Shown piece by piece: positions 8,929 to 17,001 of a DNA stretch of 64,000 nucleotides (the stretch's first letter is position 1; each line of letters opens with the position of its first letter). This DNA is from Janibacter endophyticus (lineage in GTDB: Bacteria > Actinomycetota > Actinomycetes > Actinomycetales > Dermatophilaceae). The notes under the pieces were generated by a model, which searched no databases, was not told where the DNA came from, and saw nothing but the letters and a program-made list of their open reading frames with translations. The stretch is from contig NZ_JAFEJG010000004.1 of the NCBI RefSeq assembly GCF_016888335.1, positions 248,001-312,000 of the forward strand, in the 5' to 3' direction. The translations under genes and the position numbers were made by a program.

Positions 8929-10188
8929 CTACGAGGGCACCGAGGGCGAAGGGGTGGCCGGGGGCCTCGGCGTCGCGAGCCCCGCGACGACGAGGCGGCG
9001 GGCGAGATCGGCGCCGATGTCGGCGGCGTCGAGCGAACCATCGGCGAGGAGCCGGACGACCGCGGGCCGATCCGCCTCGGCGACCGTCAGCCGACCGAGC
9101 CGGCTGCGGAGCACGCCGTCGCGGACCTCGGCGCCGAGGTGCTCCCGCAGGTCGATCCGCCACCCGGAGGGATCGGCCTCGAGGGCGGCGAGCGCCTCGA
9201 CGGAGCGGACGGGCGAGACGGGGGCGGCCCGGCCGCTGCGCCCGCGGGCGGAGAGCCGGTCGGCGACGACCTGCTCGTCGAGCTGGTCGAGCGCGGAGCG
9301 GAGCGCGTCACGGACCTCGTCGACGCGCCCGGCGTACGTGGCGGGGTCGGCCAGGTCGACCCCGAGGGGCAGCGAGCGCCGGGACGACACGTCGTCGAGC
9401 AGCCCCGCGCGGAGCGACCCGATGACCTCGTCGAGGACGTGCTCGCCGTGCCAGGTGTGGATGCCGAGGGTGAGGTGGGTGCTCACGCCACCGCGCGCGG
9501 TCGCCGCGTGCAGCCAGCCCCGCGGCAGGTAGAGGACGTCGCCGGGCGCCAGGGTCGCCTCCAGGTGCGGCGCCCGATCGGCTTGTGCCGCAACGGCATC
9601 GGCGCGCTCCCCCCACGGCTGCGAGCGCAGCGGGTGATCGTGGACCGGGGCGTGGATGCGCCAGTGCTTCTCGCCCGAGATCTGCACGACGAAGACGTCG
9701 TGCACGTCGTAGTGGGCAGAGAAGCCGGTGCTCTGCGCCGGGGTGACGTAGGCGTTGGCCTGCACGGGGTGCCCGAGGTCGTCGGAGAGCTCGGCGACGA
9801 GCCGGCGGACCGGCTCCCAGGTCCGGTGCAGCGCCTGGAGCACGATCGTGTGCCCGTCGGCGAAGAGGCGGAGCAGCTCGTCGTCGGCGACCTGGTCGCC
9901 GATCGTCGCGCCGACGCCGGCTGCGCGGGTGAAGGCGCGATCGGGCAGCGTGCGGCCGCCCTTGGCGACCCGGACGAAGGGGACGCGCAGGCCGCGCTGC
10001 GAGAGCAGCTCGTCGACGGCGGCGTTGTCGAGGACGTCGTCGAACGCCGCGCCGTGAGCGGCAGCGGGTCGCTCGGCCGCGCGGACGAGCAGTGGCGCCT
10101 CGCCCCAGCGCTGCGCGAAGGTGTCCCGGTCGGGGACGAGTCGGGCCAGGCCGGTCGGGTGACCGGCCTGGCCCCAGCGTGCGGTCAC
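8929..10188 (-). CDS. JmjC/cupin-4 family Fe(II)/2-oxoglutarate oxygenase (ribosomal-oxygenase-like)
   Basis: Product of 419 aa. The cupin-4/JmjC core has the metal-binding HxD in GFSAHYDVHDVF (His159, Asp161) and the distal His in LYLPRGWLHAA (His227). A dimerisation region follows, then a C-terminal winged-helix-like segment (RPAVVRLLADGSLDAADIG). This order matches the RoxA/YcfD-MINA53 ribosomal oxygenases, which hydroxylate protein side chains. The GTG start at 10188 lies 6 nt after the stop of the Asp/Gly repeat peptide gene, so the two are probably translated together. The peptide may be its substrate, but a ribosomal protein target is equally possible from family knowledge. Confidence 0.85.
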   Translation of the reverse strand: MTARWGQAGHPTGLARLVPDRDTFAQRWGEAPLLVRAAERPAAAHGAAFDDVLDNAAVDELLSQRGLRVPFVRVAKGGRTLPDRAFTRAAGVGATIGDQVADDELLRLFADGHTIVLQALHRTWEPVRRLVAELSDDLGHPVQANAYVTPAQSTGFSAHYDVHDVFVVQISGEKHWRIHAPVHDHPLRSQPWGERADAVAAQADRAPHLEATLAPGDVLYLPRGWLHAATARGGVSTHLTLGIHTWHGEHVLDEVIGSLRAGLLDDVSSRRSLPLGVDLADPATYAGRVDEVRDALRSALDQLDEQVVADRLSARGRSGRAAPVSPVRSVEALAALEADPSGWRIDLREHLGAEVRDGVLRSRLGRLTVAEADRPAVVRLLADGSLDAADIGADLARRLVVAGLATPRPPATPSPSVPS

Positions 10189-10194
10189 GCCCGG

Positions 10195-10572
10195 TCAGAG
10201 ACCGCGCTCGACGGGGGCCGCCCCGCCGCTCGCGGGGTCGGCGCCACCGTCGGCACCACCATCAGCACCCGCGTCGCCGACCGGGCCGGCGCCACCGTCG
10301 GCACCACCGTCGGCACCCGCGTCGCCACCGGCCCCGCCGTCGGCACCACCATCAGCACCCGCGTCGCCACCGGCCCCGCCGTCAGCACCACCGTCCGCGC
10401 CGGCGTCACCGGCCCCGCCGTCAGCACCACCGTCCGCGCCGGCGTCACCGGCGCCACCATCGGCACCGCCGTCCGCGCCGCCATCGGCGCCCGCGTCACC
10501 GTCCGCAGCCGTCGTGGGGACGCCGCCGAGCGCCTCGTCCGTGGGGACCGTCTCGTCGTTGGGGAGAGTCAT
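10195..10572 (-). CDS. Asp/Gly/Ala repeat peptide, candidate substrate of the adjacent oxygenase
   Basis: Product of 125 aa with an acidic N-terminus MTLPNDETVPTDEALGG and then six units that each begin DAGADGGADGGA. The units are spaced 13-17 residues apart, and the tail is Pro/Ala/Gly-rich. There is no signal peptide, Cys, Lys or aromatic residue. ATG 10572 follows AGGCTGACC, a fair ribosome binding site. The N-terminal segment ends in Leu-Gly-Gly, like a double-glycine leader, and the repeat block would be the core. The repeats are also visible in the DNA at about 10240-10500, so copy number may vary. The Asp-rich turns could bind cations. No function is recognised; the peptide-substrate idea comes from its position directly before an Fe(II) oxygenase. 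Confidence 0.7.
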   Translation of the reverse strand: MTLPNDETVPTDEALGGVPTTAADGDAGADGGADGGADGGAGDAGADGGADGGAGDAGADGGADGGAGGDAGADGGADGGAGGDAGADGGADGGAGPVGDAGADGGADGGADPASGGAAPVERGL

Positions 10573-10709
10573 GGTCAGCCTCCGTCTTTCGTCGGGGTTC
10601 GTCGCGACCCGCAGGATCGGGTCGGACGCCGTGCCCTCCCCGTTGTACTCGCTCGAGCGCCCCCTCGGTGGCTTGGCCGCCCCCCTTCGTCGGCGCGTAG
10701 GGTCAAGAC
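10573..10709. promoter_or_regulatory. Divergent promoter region between repeat-peptide operon and enoyl-reductase-like gene
   Basis: A 137-nt gap between two divergent starts. It must hold the promoter of the minus-strand repeat-peptide operon and that of the plus-strand saccharopine-dehydrogenase-like gene. I see one CGAAGGGG octamer (as CCCCTTCG at about 10684) but no clear operator dyad or strong -35/-10 pair. Confidence 0.3.
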
Positions 10710-11978
10710 ATGCCTCAGACCCCCCGTGACCTCGACGTCGTCCTCTTCGGCGCGACCGGATTCGTCGGCGAGCTCACCGCCGCACACCTGCGCGACCACG
10801 CCCCCGAGGGGCTCCGCGTCGCCCTCGCCGGGCGCTCGCGCGCCAAGCTCGACTCCGTCGCCGACCGCCTCGGCGGGGCTGCTGCGGGCTGGGAGCGCGT
10901 TGTCATCGACGCCGGTGACGGCGCCGCCTGGGACGAGCTCGCCGCCCGCACCAAGGTCGTCGCGACGACCGTCGGCCCCTACGTCCGCTACGGCCGCGAG
11001 GTCGTCCGCGCGTGCGCCGAGGCGGGTACCCACTACTGCGACCTCACCGGCGAGCTGCTCTTCGTCCGTGACGCCGCCGACGCCTTCCACGAGGTCGCCC
11101 AGAGCACCGGGGCCAAGATCGTCCCCTCGTGCGGCTTCGACTCCATCCCCTCCGACCTCGGAGTCCTCGCGACCGCCGAGGCGGCCAAGGAGCGCGGCCA
11201 CGGCGAGCTGCTGAGCACCACCCTCTTCGTCCGGCGGCTCAAGGGCGGCCTGAGCGGCGGCACCATCGACTCGATGCGCCAGCAGGCGATCATGGCCCGC
11301 GAGGACAAGGTGGCCCGCCGCGCCGTCGCCGACCCCTACGGCCTGTCCCCCGACCGGTCCGCCGAGCCGAGCGGCCGCGAGGGGCTGCCCGCCGACACCC
11401 CGCCGCGCCCCTCCGGCCCGCTGGCAAAGATCACCAAGGCACTCCCCGTCCGGCGCGCCGACGACGGCAGCTGGACGGGCCCCTTCGTCATGGCGTCGTA
11501 CAACACCCGCGTCGTCCGCCGCTCCAACGCCCTGCTCGGCTATGCCTACGGGCGCGGCTTCCGCTACCAGGAGGTCACCGACTTCGGGCGCTCGCTCAAG
11601 GCCCCGGTCATGGCGACCGGCATGACCGCCGGGCTCCTCGGCCTCGTCGCGGGCATGTCCTTCGGCCCCACCCGCACGCTGCTCGACAAGGCCCTCCCGG
11701 CCCCGGGCGAGGGTCCGAGCGCCGAGGACCGGGCCAAGGGTCGCTTCGCCATGGAGGTCGTCGCGCAGACCACCTCGGGCACCGAGGTGCGTACGACTGT
11801 CGCGGCCCCGTACGACCCGGGCTACAACGGCACGGCGATCATGCTCGGCCAGGCCACGCTGAGCCTCGCCGGGGACGAGCTCGACGGCGAGGGCGGCGTG
11901 CTCACCCCCGCGGTGGCCCTCGGCGACCACCTCATCGCGCGGCTGCGCCGCTTCGGCTTCACCATCGAGACCGCCTGA
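10710..11978 (+). CDS. Saccharopine-dehydrogenase-like NAD(P) oxidoreductase (trans-acting enoyl reductase family)
   Basis: Product of 422 aa. The N-terminal Rossmann motif is VVLFGATGFVGELTAAHL. The family segments THYCDLTGE and KIVPSCGFDSIPSDLG follow near residues 110-145. These are characteristic of the actinobacterial saccharopine-dehydrogenase-like family that includes the mycobacterial trans-acting enoyl reductase Rv2953. Family members act on lipid or polyketide intermediates, but most have no assigned substrate. A central Pro-rich linker and a hydrophobic segment near residue 310 (MTAGLLGLVAGMSFGPT) suggest membrane contact. The gene stands alone and ends at a hairpin. Confidence 0.85.
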   Translation: MPQTPRDLDVVLFGATGFVGELTAAHLRDHAPEGLRVALAGRSRAKLDSVADRLGGAAAGWERVVIDAGDGAAWDELAARTKVVATTVGPYVRYGREVVRACAEAGTHYCDLTGELLFVRDAADAFHEVAQSTGAKIVPSCGFDSIPSDLGVLATAEAAKERGHGELLSTTLFVRRLKGGLSGGTIDSMRQQAIMAREDKVARRAVADPYGLSPDRSAEPSGREGLPADTPPRPSGPLAKITKALPVRRADDGSWTGPFVMASYNTRVVRRSNALLGYAYGRGFRYQEVTDFGRSLKAPVMATGMTAGLLGLVAGMSFGPTRTLLDKALPAPGEGPSAEDRAKGRFAMEVVAQTTSGTEVRTTVAAPYDPGYNGTAIMLGQATLSLAGDELDGEGGVLTPAVALGDHLIARLRRFGFTIETA

Positions 11979-11986
11979 CCTGGCGC

Positions 11987-12020
11987 CCGGCAGGTCCCCT
12001 CGGGGAGGGCGACCTGCCGG
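11987..12020. terminator. Bidirectional hairpin terminator
   Basis: Perfect 10-bp arms, CCGGCAGGTC at 11987-11996 and GACCTGCCGG at 12011-12020, with a 14-nt loop. It lies between the stops of two convergent genes (11978 plus, 12042 minus). No T-run is present, as is common in high-GC actinobacteria. Confidence 0.7.
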
Positions 12021-12041
12021 AGTCGGGCGAAGGGGGGAGCG

Positions 12042-13127
12042 TCAGCCCTCGATCGGGCGCGCCTCGGGGACAGGGGCGTCCACGCCGTAGACCTCGACCG
12101 GCTTGTGCCAGGACTGGGTCTCGTAGCGGGTGACCCACCCCATCGAGGTGTAGAGACCGTCGGCGCCGGTGGGGCTGTCGGCGTCGACCTCGAGCGCGAC
12201 CCGGTTGCGTCCGCGGTCGAGGGCATCGCGGATCACGGTGCGCAGCAACGCCTTTGCGACCCCGCGCCCGCGCGAGAGGCGATGCACCCCGATGTAGTCG
12301 ATGTAGCTGCCGGCGAGCCCGTCGGCGTCGGGCGGGAGCACCGACGAGACGACCGCGCCGCCCGGGACCCAGCCGTCGCTGCCCGCCGGGGCGTCGTCGA
12401 CGGTGATCTCGGCGATCCACCAGTGGTCCCACCGGTGCCCGGTCACCTCGCGCTGCCGGGTCAGGAACTCGGGGAAGGACTCTCGGTAGGAGTTGAAGTG
12501 GTCCGCGAAGGACTCCTCGAGCATCCGGTGCACGGTCTGGAGGTCCTTGGCGACCGGCATCCCGTCCTCGTGGGTGGCGACGCGGCGCACGACGACGCCC
12601 TCACGCGGACCGGGCAGGTCGGCGTCGGCCGACGTCACGGGACGGCTCATCTGCAGCCAGGTCCGGGTCTGCTCGAAGCCGGCGGCAGCGAGCCGGCGCT
12701 GGAGGTCCGCGTCGTCGGCGTGGACGCTCACGTGGAGCTGGGTGCCGCCGAGCCCGCGCAGCCCGGCCACCTCGACACCAGCCTCGGCCGCCCAGGCGAG
12801 CAGGGCCTCCGCGACGGCATCTCCGCCGGGCAGGTCCGGGGCGACGGTGAGGTCGACGTTCGTGCGGCCGCCGGCGCGGTCGTGCACACGCACCCAGGCG
12901 AGCGGGGCCGGGCCGTGCTCGGCGAGGACGACGAGCTGGCGCCGGGTCCACGACCCCGGCCCGGCGACCTCCATCGCGACCTCGTCCTCGCCGACCGAGC
13001 CCGACCCGGCGACGGCCTGCTTGGCGGCGGTCGCGAGGGCAGCCAGGCCGCGCACATCCTCCGGTCCCGGTGCTCGCGCGGTGAGGCCGGGCGGGAGGGC
13101 GGGCGACGGCAGGTACGGGCTGCTCAT
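12042..13127 (-). CDS. GNAT family N-acetyltransferase with two GNAT-like domains
   Basis: Product of 361 aa. The C-terminal GNAT domain has the acetyl-CoA loop DYIGVHRLSRGRGVAKALL (RGRGVA is the Q/RxxGxG/A motif) and the beta-5/alpha-4 region VALEVDADSPTGADGLYTSMGW. The N-terminal half is a weaker GNAT-like repeat. This tandem layout is shared with mycothiol synthase and related actinobacterial acetyltransferases. I do not call it mshD, because the single clear acetyl-CoA loop and the FADHFNSYRESFPEFL segment fit a broader family. ATG 13127 is the most upstream start before intergenic sequence. It is divergent from a DUF2993-like gene. Confidence 0.8.
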   Translation of the reverse strand: MSSPYLPSPALPPGLTARAPGPEDVRGLAALATAAKQAVAGSGSVGEDEVAMEVAGPGSWTRRQLVVLAEHGPAPLAWVRVHDRAGGRTNVDLTVAPDLPGGDAVAEALLAWAAEAGVEVAGLRGLGGTQLHVSVHADDADLQRRLAAAGFEQTRTWLQMSRPVTSADADLPGPREGVVVRRVATHEDGMPVAKDLQTVHRMLEESFADHFNSYRESFPEFLTRQREVTGHRWDHWWIAEITVDDAPAGSDGWVPGGAVVSSVLPPDADGLAGSYIDYIGVHRLSRGRGVAKALLRTVIRDALDRGRNRVALEVDADSPTGADGLYTSMGWVTRYETQSWHKPVEVYGVDAPVPEARPIEG

Positions 13128-13196
13128 CCCACGATCCTCCCAGCCTGGCCGCCCGACGGCCCGCTTCCCGGGTGTGCGAGGCCGCACACTGGGCCC

Positions 13197-13889
13197 ATGA
13201 GAGAGGTCGCAGCCCGAGGGCGGGTGCGCTGGCGTGACGTCGGGCTGGGCGTCCTCGGCACCCTCGTCGCGATCGGGGTCGCTGTCGCCCTCCTCGTCCT
13301 GTCGTTGCCGACGGTGGGCGACCAGAGCGAGCCGGCTCCCCTCCCCGCAGGGGTGCCCCCGACGCCGACCCGACCCAGCGACCTCGGCGAGGACGAGACC
13401 TGGTTCGCCCGGGCAGACCTCGCGACCGAACTCGTCGAGACGCCCGACGGCCCGCTGCACGACGTCGACGCCGAGGGCACCGGCGTGCGCGTGGGGGTCG
13501 ACGGGGTCCGCGCCGAGACGCTCGAGGTCCGGGCGACCCTGCCCTTCGCCACGGCGGCCGAGCAGATCGGCGCAGGGGTGACTCTGGCCGACGCCGGCGG
13601 CAACCGGGTGCGAGTCACCCGGACGACCAGCATCGCGGGACGCGACGTCACGGTCTCCGGCACGGGCTCGGTGCGGGTCGAGGACGGGCGGCTGGTGATC
13701 CAGCCCCGCACCGTGGACCTCGGCCCGGACTGGCTCTCCTCGCGCGTGTCGGGCGCCGCCGAGGACCTCATCACCGTGCGGCACACCGTGCAGGGGCTGC
13801 CGGAGGGTACGCGGCTGCGCTCGATCTCGGTGCAGGACAAGGGATTCGCGGTCCAGCTCTCGGGCCGCGACGTGCGCCTCTCCGGCTAG
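13197..13889 (+). CDS. DUF2993/LmeA-like secreted or membrane-anchored protein
   Basis: Product of 230 aa. A basic N-terminus (MREVAARGRVRWRD) and one hydrophobic helix at about residues 17-37 precede a Pro-rich linker. A beta-rich domain follows that resembles DUF2993, with alternating VRVGVDGVRAETLEVRATL strands. DUF2993 includes LmeA, a phosphoinositide-binding periplasmic protein of mycobacteria linked to lipoglycan maturation. The length and single anchor fit that family. The equivalent role here is inference. Its stop overlaps by 4 nt the end of the convergent broken flavoprotein gene. Confidence 0.65.
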   Translation: MREVAARGRVRWRDVGLGVLGTLVAIGVAVALLVLSLPTVGDQSEPAPLPAGVPPTPTRPSDLGEDETWFARADLATELVETPDGPLHDVDAEGTGVRVGVDGVRAETLEVRATLPFATAAEQIGAGVTLADAGGNRVRVTRTTSIAGRDVTVSGTGSVRVEDGRLVIQPRTVDLGPDWLSSRVSGAAEDLITVRHTVQGLPEGTRLRSISVQDKGFAVQLSGRDVRLSG

Positions 13890-15003
13890 CTGCGCCGACG
13901 CGCCCGGACGAGCGTGGCCGCAGCGGCCGAGACCCCCACGGCGCCGGCGGCGACGCTGCGCCGACGACGCCGCGCCCGTCCCGGGTCGGCGATCGCCGCG
14001 GCGATCCGGCGCGCATCGATCGCCAGCTCGCGGAACATGCCCGAGATCGGGTTGGTGAAGCCGGTGAACCACAGGCCGGCCGCGCCCGCGGGGTTCACCG
14101 CGCCATGCACGACCGGGCGGCCGTCGGCACCGAGGACGCCGAGGTGACCGACGAGCGGCTCGAGCCCCTGCCGGTAGCCGGTCGCGAGGAGCACGACGTC
14201 GGGCTGCAGCCGTCGCCCGTCGACGAGAACGACGTCCGCGCCCTCGAAGGACGCGATCGCCGGGACAGGCACGACGGCACCGCGCCGGATGTCGCGGCCT
14301 GGAGCCGCGCGACCGGGTCGACGACCGCCGTCGGCAGGTGCCGGACGAGGATGCCCTTGAGCTGGGCGGAGGTGCCGAGCGAGGAACGACGCAGGATGTG
14401 CGGGGGCGTCCGGACGGCGATCCACACCTGGGCGACGCCGTGCTCGTGCAGGTCGGTCGCGATCTCTGCGCCGGTGTTCCCGATGCCGACGACGAGCACC
14501 GCGCGCCCCGAGTACGGTGCGCCGTTGCGGTAGTCCTTGGCATGGACCACCCCACCGGTGAAGCCCTCCATCCCGGGCCACGTCGGCTCGGCCGGGGTGT
14601 GGTTGTAGCCGGTCGCGACGACGACGTGCTCCGCGGCCAGCTCGCCCTCGGAGGTGCGGACCACCCACCGCCCCGTGGGCCCTTCGCCCGGGTCCACCCG
14701 GTCGACGTTCACGCCGGTGCGCACGTCGATCTGGTGGTGGCGGGCGTACTGCTCGAGGTAGTCGACGACGTGCTGCCGGCCGATCCAGCGGCCGTAGCGA
14801 CGGGGGATCCGCAGCCCGGGCAGGCTCGAGAGCCGCGCGGGGGTGTGCAGGTGCAGCCGGTCGTAGTGGTGGCGCCAGGCGTGGCCGACGGCGTCGGCCT
14901 TCTCGAGGACGACGACCCGGCGTCCCTCGCGCTGGCAGGCCGCCGCGGCGGCGAGACCGCCGGGGCCGGCTCCGATGACGACGACGTCGTGCGTGGTGGG
15001 CAT
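13886..15003 (-). pseudogene. Broken flavin-containing monooxygenase-like NAD(P)/FAD oxidoreductase
   Basis: The 5' part (from ATG 15003) reads VVVIGAGPGGLAAAAACQ (FAD motif), then AVLVVGIGNTGAEIATDL (NADPH motif), and makes family sense down to LPTAVVDPVARLQ near 14300. From there the matching sequence continues in another frame as RRGAVVPVPAIASFEG, LLATGYRQGLEPLVGHLGV and WFTGFTNPISGMFREL, ending at 13886. The frames differ. In homologues I would expect some 30-40 residues between VVDPVARL and the PVPAI strand, so a small deletion with frameshift near 14270-14310 is likely. As written, the 5' frame runs to 14095 with no sensible C-terminus, so the enzyme is probably inactive unless the assembly is wrong here. 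Confidence 0.75.
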
Positions 15004-15060
15004 GCGGCCGATGCTACTCAGCGGTCACAACTGCGGCGGCGCGCTGCAGCGGGCGCCGCA

Positions 15061-15873
15061 TCACGGGATGAGGCGGCGCCCCCGGTCGGCGTACTGCGGC
15101 TCCTTCTTGCCGAAGGAGGCCTCCCGCGCACGCTTGGTGTTCGCCGCGACGAGCAGGCTGAGCTGCTCGACCCGCTCCCGGGCGAAGGTCCTCCGCGGGC
15201 CGCGGTGCCACGTCCCGTTGAAGAGCCGCTTGGCCGCCGCGAGCGAGTCGGGGCTACGGGTCAGCAGCTCGTCGACGAAGGCCTGGGCCCGCTCGTGCGG
15301 GTCGATGGTCGCCTCGGTCGCGAGGCCGATCCGCACGGCCTCCTCGCCGTCGAGCACCTGCCCGGTCATCGTCAGCTTCTTCGCGACGTCCATCCCGACC
15401 TGCTCGGAGAGCGACTGGATGCCGCTCATGTCGGGGATGAGACCCCAGCGGCTCTCGAGGACCGACCAGCGGGCGTCGGGCGCGGTGATCCGGAAGTCGG
15501 CACCGAGGGCGATCTGCACCCCGCCACCGAGACAGTTGCCGTGCACCGCGGCGACGACCGGCACGGGCAGCCGTCGGTAGGCCCAGCACGCCTCCTGGAA
15601 GGTGTTGGTCCCCCGCCACGGCCGCGGCACGAAGGCCTTGCCAATCCCCGCCGGGTCCTTGAGGACCGACCCGAAGTCGAGGCCGGCGCAGAACGAGTCG
15701 CCTTCTCCCGCAAGGATGACCGCACGCAGCGAGCGGTCCCGGCCGAGCTCGCGGGCCGCGCCGACGAGACCGTCGAGCATGCCGAGGGTCAGCGCGTTGA
15801 GCTTGTCGGGGCGGTTGAGCCGGACGGTCGCGACGCCGCCGTCGCGCGTGGTGGTGACGAAGGGGGTGGCCAT
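15061..15873 (-). CDS. Enoyl-CoA hydratase/isomerase (crotonase) family protein
   Basis: Product of 270 aa. The crotonase oxyanion-hole segments are DSFCAGLDFGSV and GNCLGGGVQIALGADFRI. At the second catalytic position the motif is GLIPDMSG, an Asp where classical hydratases have Glu. That residue is seen in isomerase-like or atypical crotonases, so hydratase activity is not certain. Length is normal for the family. ATG 15873 is 42 nt from the divergent GTG of the beta-propeller gene, so their promoters overlap. Confidence 0.85.
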   Translation of the reverse strand: MATPFVTTTRDGGVATVRLNRPDKLNALTLGMLDGLVGAARELGRDRSLRAVILAGEGDSFCAGLDFGSVLKDPAGIGKAFVPRPWRGTNTFQEACWAYRRLPVPVVAAVHGNCLGGGVQIALGADFRITAPDARWSVLESRWGLIPDMSGIQSLSEQVGMDVAKKLTMTGQVLDGEEAVRIGLATEATIDPHERAQAFVDELLTRSPDSLAAAKRLFNGTWHRGPRRTFARERVEQLSLLVAANTKRAREASFGKKEPQYADRGRRLIP

Positions 15874-15915
15874 GCCCGTCAGCGTAGGTGGCCGGCTGTG
15901 GCTACCGTCGGGATC

Positions 15916-16953
15916 GTGAGCATCGACACCGGCAGAGACCGCACCCTGTGGATCGGCAGCTACACGGGCGAGATGGGCCAGGGCGAAGGGGTGAGCCGCC
16001 TCCCCCCGGGCGCCTCGGCTCCCGAGCCGGTCGACCTCGACGTACCGTCGCCGAGCTGGCTCGTCGACGTCGGGACGGGCGTCCTCGCCGTGAGCGAGGC
16101 CGACCCCGGGCTCGTCACCCGGGTCGGGGACGACGGAGAGAGCGGCGCCGGCCAGCCCACGGGCAGCGGGTGGCCCTGCCACGCGGCGGTGCTCTCGCCC
16201 ACCCTCCTGGCCGTCGCGCACTACGGCCCCGGCACGGTCACCGCGCTCGGCCTCGACGATGGACGACCGGGCGAGGTCGTCACGACGATCGACCTCTCCG
16301 GCCGCCCCCTCGGCCCGCAGGCCGACCGGCAGGACGGCTCGCACCCCCACCAGGTCGTCTTCGACGAGACCACCGACGAGCTGCTCGTCCCCGACCTCGG
16401 CGCCGATGTCGTGCACCGGATCCCGGTGCGCGGCAACGAGATCGGGCCGCCGGAGCGGGATGCGGTGACGATGCCGCCGGGCTTCGGGCCCCGCCACCTC
16501 GTCCTGACCGGCGACCTCATGGTCGTCGTCGGCGAGCTGAGCAGCGAGCTGTGGGTCGGCCGGCGTGACGATGGCTCTCCCTCTGGCTGGAGCGCCGTCG
16601 GCACGACGTCGACGCTCCTCCACCCCTTCGACCCGGTGGGCTCGAGCGACCCGGACGTCGGCAACCTGCCCTCGGCGATCCGGCTCGAGGGCGATGTCAT
16701 CGCGCTCGGCAACCGGGGCGCCGACCGGGTCTCGCTGCTGCGTCTCGACCATGCCACGGGCACGCTCAGCCCGATCACCGAGGTGCCCGCTCACGGCGAG
16801 TGGCCACGCGACCTGTTCCTCGACGGGGACGACGTCTGGGTGGCGTGCGAGCGCGCACACCGGGTGACCCGGGTGCGGTGGCGGGGAGCGCAGGCCGGCA
16901 CGCTCATCGGTGCGTGGCCGGCCGGGTCACCCACAGCGTTGCTCCTGCGGTGA
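15916..16953 (+). CDS. Lactonase-family seven-bladed beta-propeller protein
   Basis: Product of 345 aa. It starts LWIGSYTGEMGQGEGVSRL, the typical opening of the 6-phosphogluconolactonase-type (YbhE/Pgl) propeller family. Repeated blade signatures include HPHQVVFDETTDELLVPDLG and GFGPRHLVLTGDLMVVVGEL. The GSHPHQVVF segment is the family hallmark. GTG 15916 gives the canonical N-terminus. Whether it hydrolyses 6-phosphogluconolactone or another lactone cannot be decided from the sequence. It is followed directly by a strong hairpin. Confidence 0.82.
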   Translation: MSIDTGRDRTLWIGSYTGEMGQGEGVSRLPPGASAPEPVDLDVPSPSWLVDVGTGVLAVSEADPGLVTRVGDDGESGAGQPTGSGWPCHAAVLSPTLLAVAHYGPGTVTALGLDDGRPGEVVTTIDLSGRPLGPQADRQDGSHPHQVVFDETTDELLVPDLGADVVHRIPVRGNEIGPPERDAVTMPPGFGPRHLVLTGDLMVVVGELSSELWVGRRDDGSPSGWSAVGTTSTLLHPFDPVGSSDPDVGNLPSAIRLEGDVIALGNRGADRVSLLRLDHATGTLSPITEVPAHGEWPRDLFLDGDDVWVACERAHRVTRVRWRGAQAGTLIGAWPAGSPTALLLR

Positions 16954-16959
16954 CACGAC

Positions 16960-16990
16960 GACGGCCCGCACCCCACGGGCGCGGGCCGTC
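16960..16990. terminator. Bidirectional hairpin terminator
   Basis: Perfect 10-bp arms GACGGCCCGC (16960-16969) and GCGGGCCGTC (16981-16990) with an 11-nt loop. It lies between the convergent propeller gene (stop 16953) and the Pro-rich membrane protein gene (stop 17002). Confidence 0.75.
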
Positions 16991-17001
16991 GGCAGCGAGG
17001 A

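Noticed and set aside
10240-10500. CRISPR-like direct repeats
   Set aside because: The repeats are contiguous, of irregular length, and encode Gly/Asp/Ala peptide units in one frame; there are no unique spacers.
8749-11214. Plus-strand frame of about 820 codons over the cupin and repeat-peptide genes
   Set aside because: It joins antisense of three genes and shows only low-complexity Arg/Thr/Val sequence.
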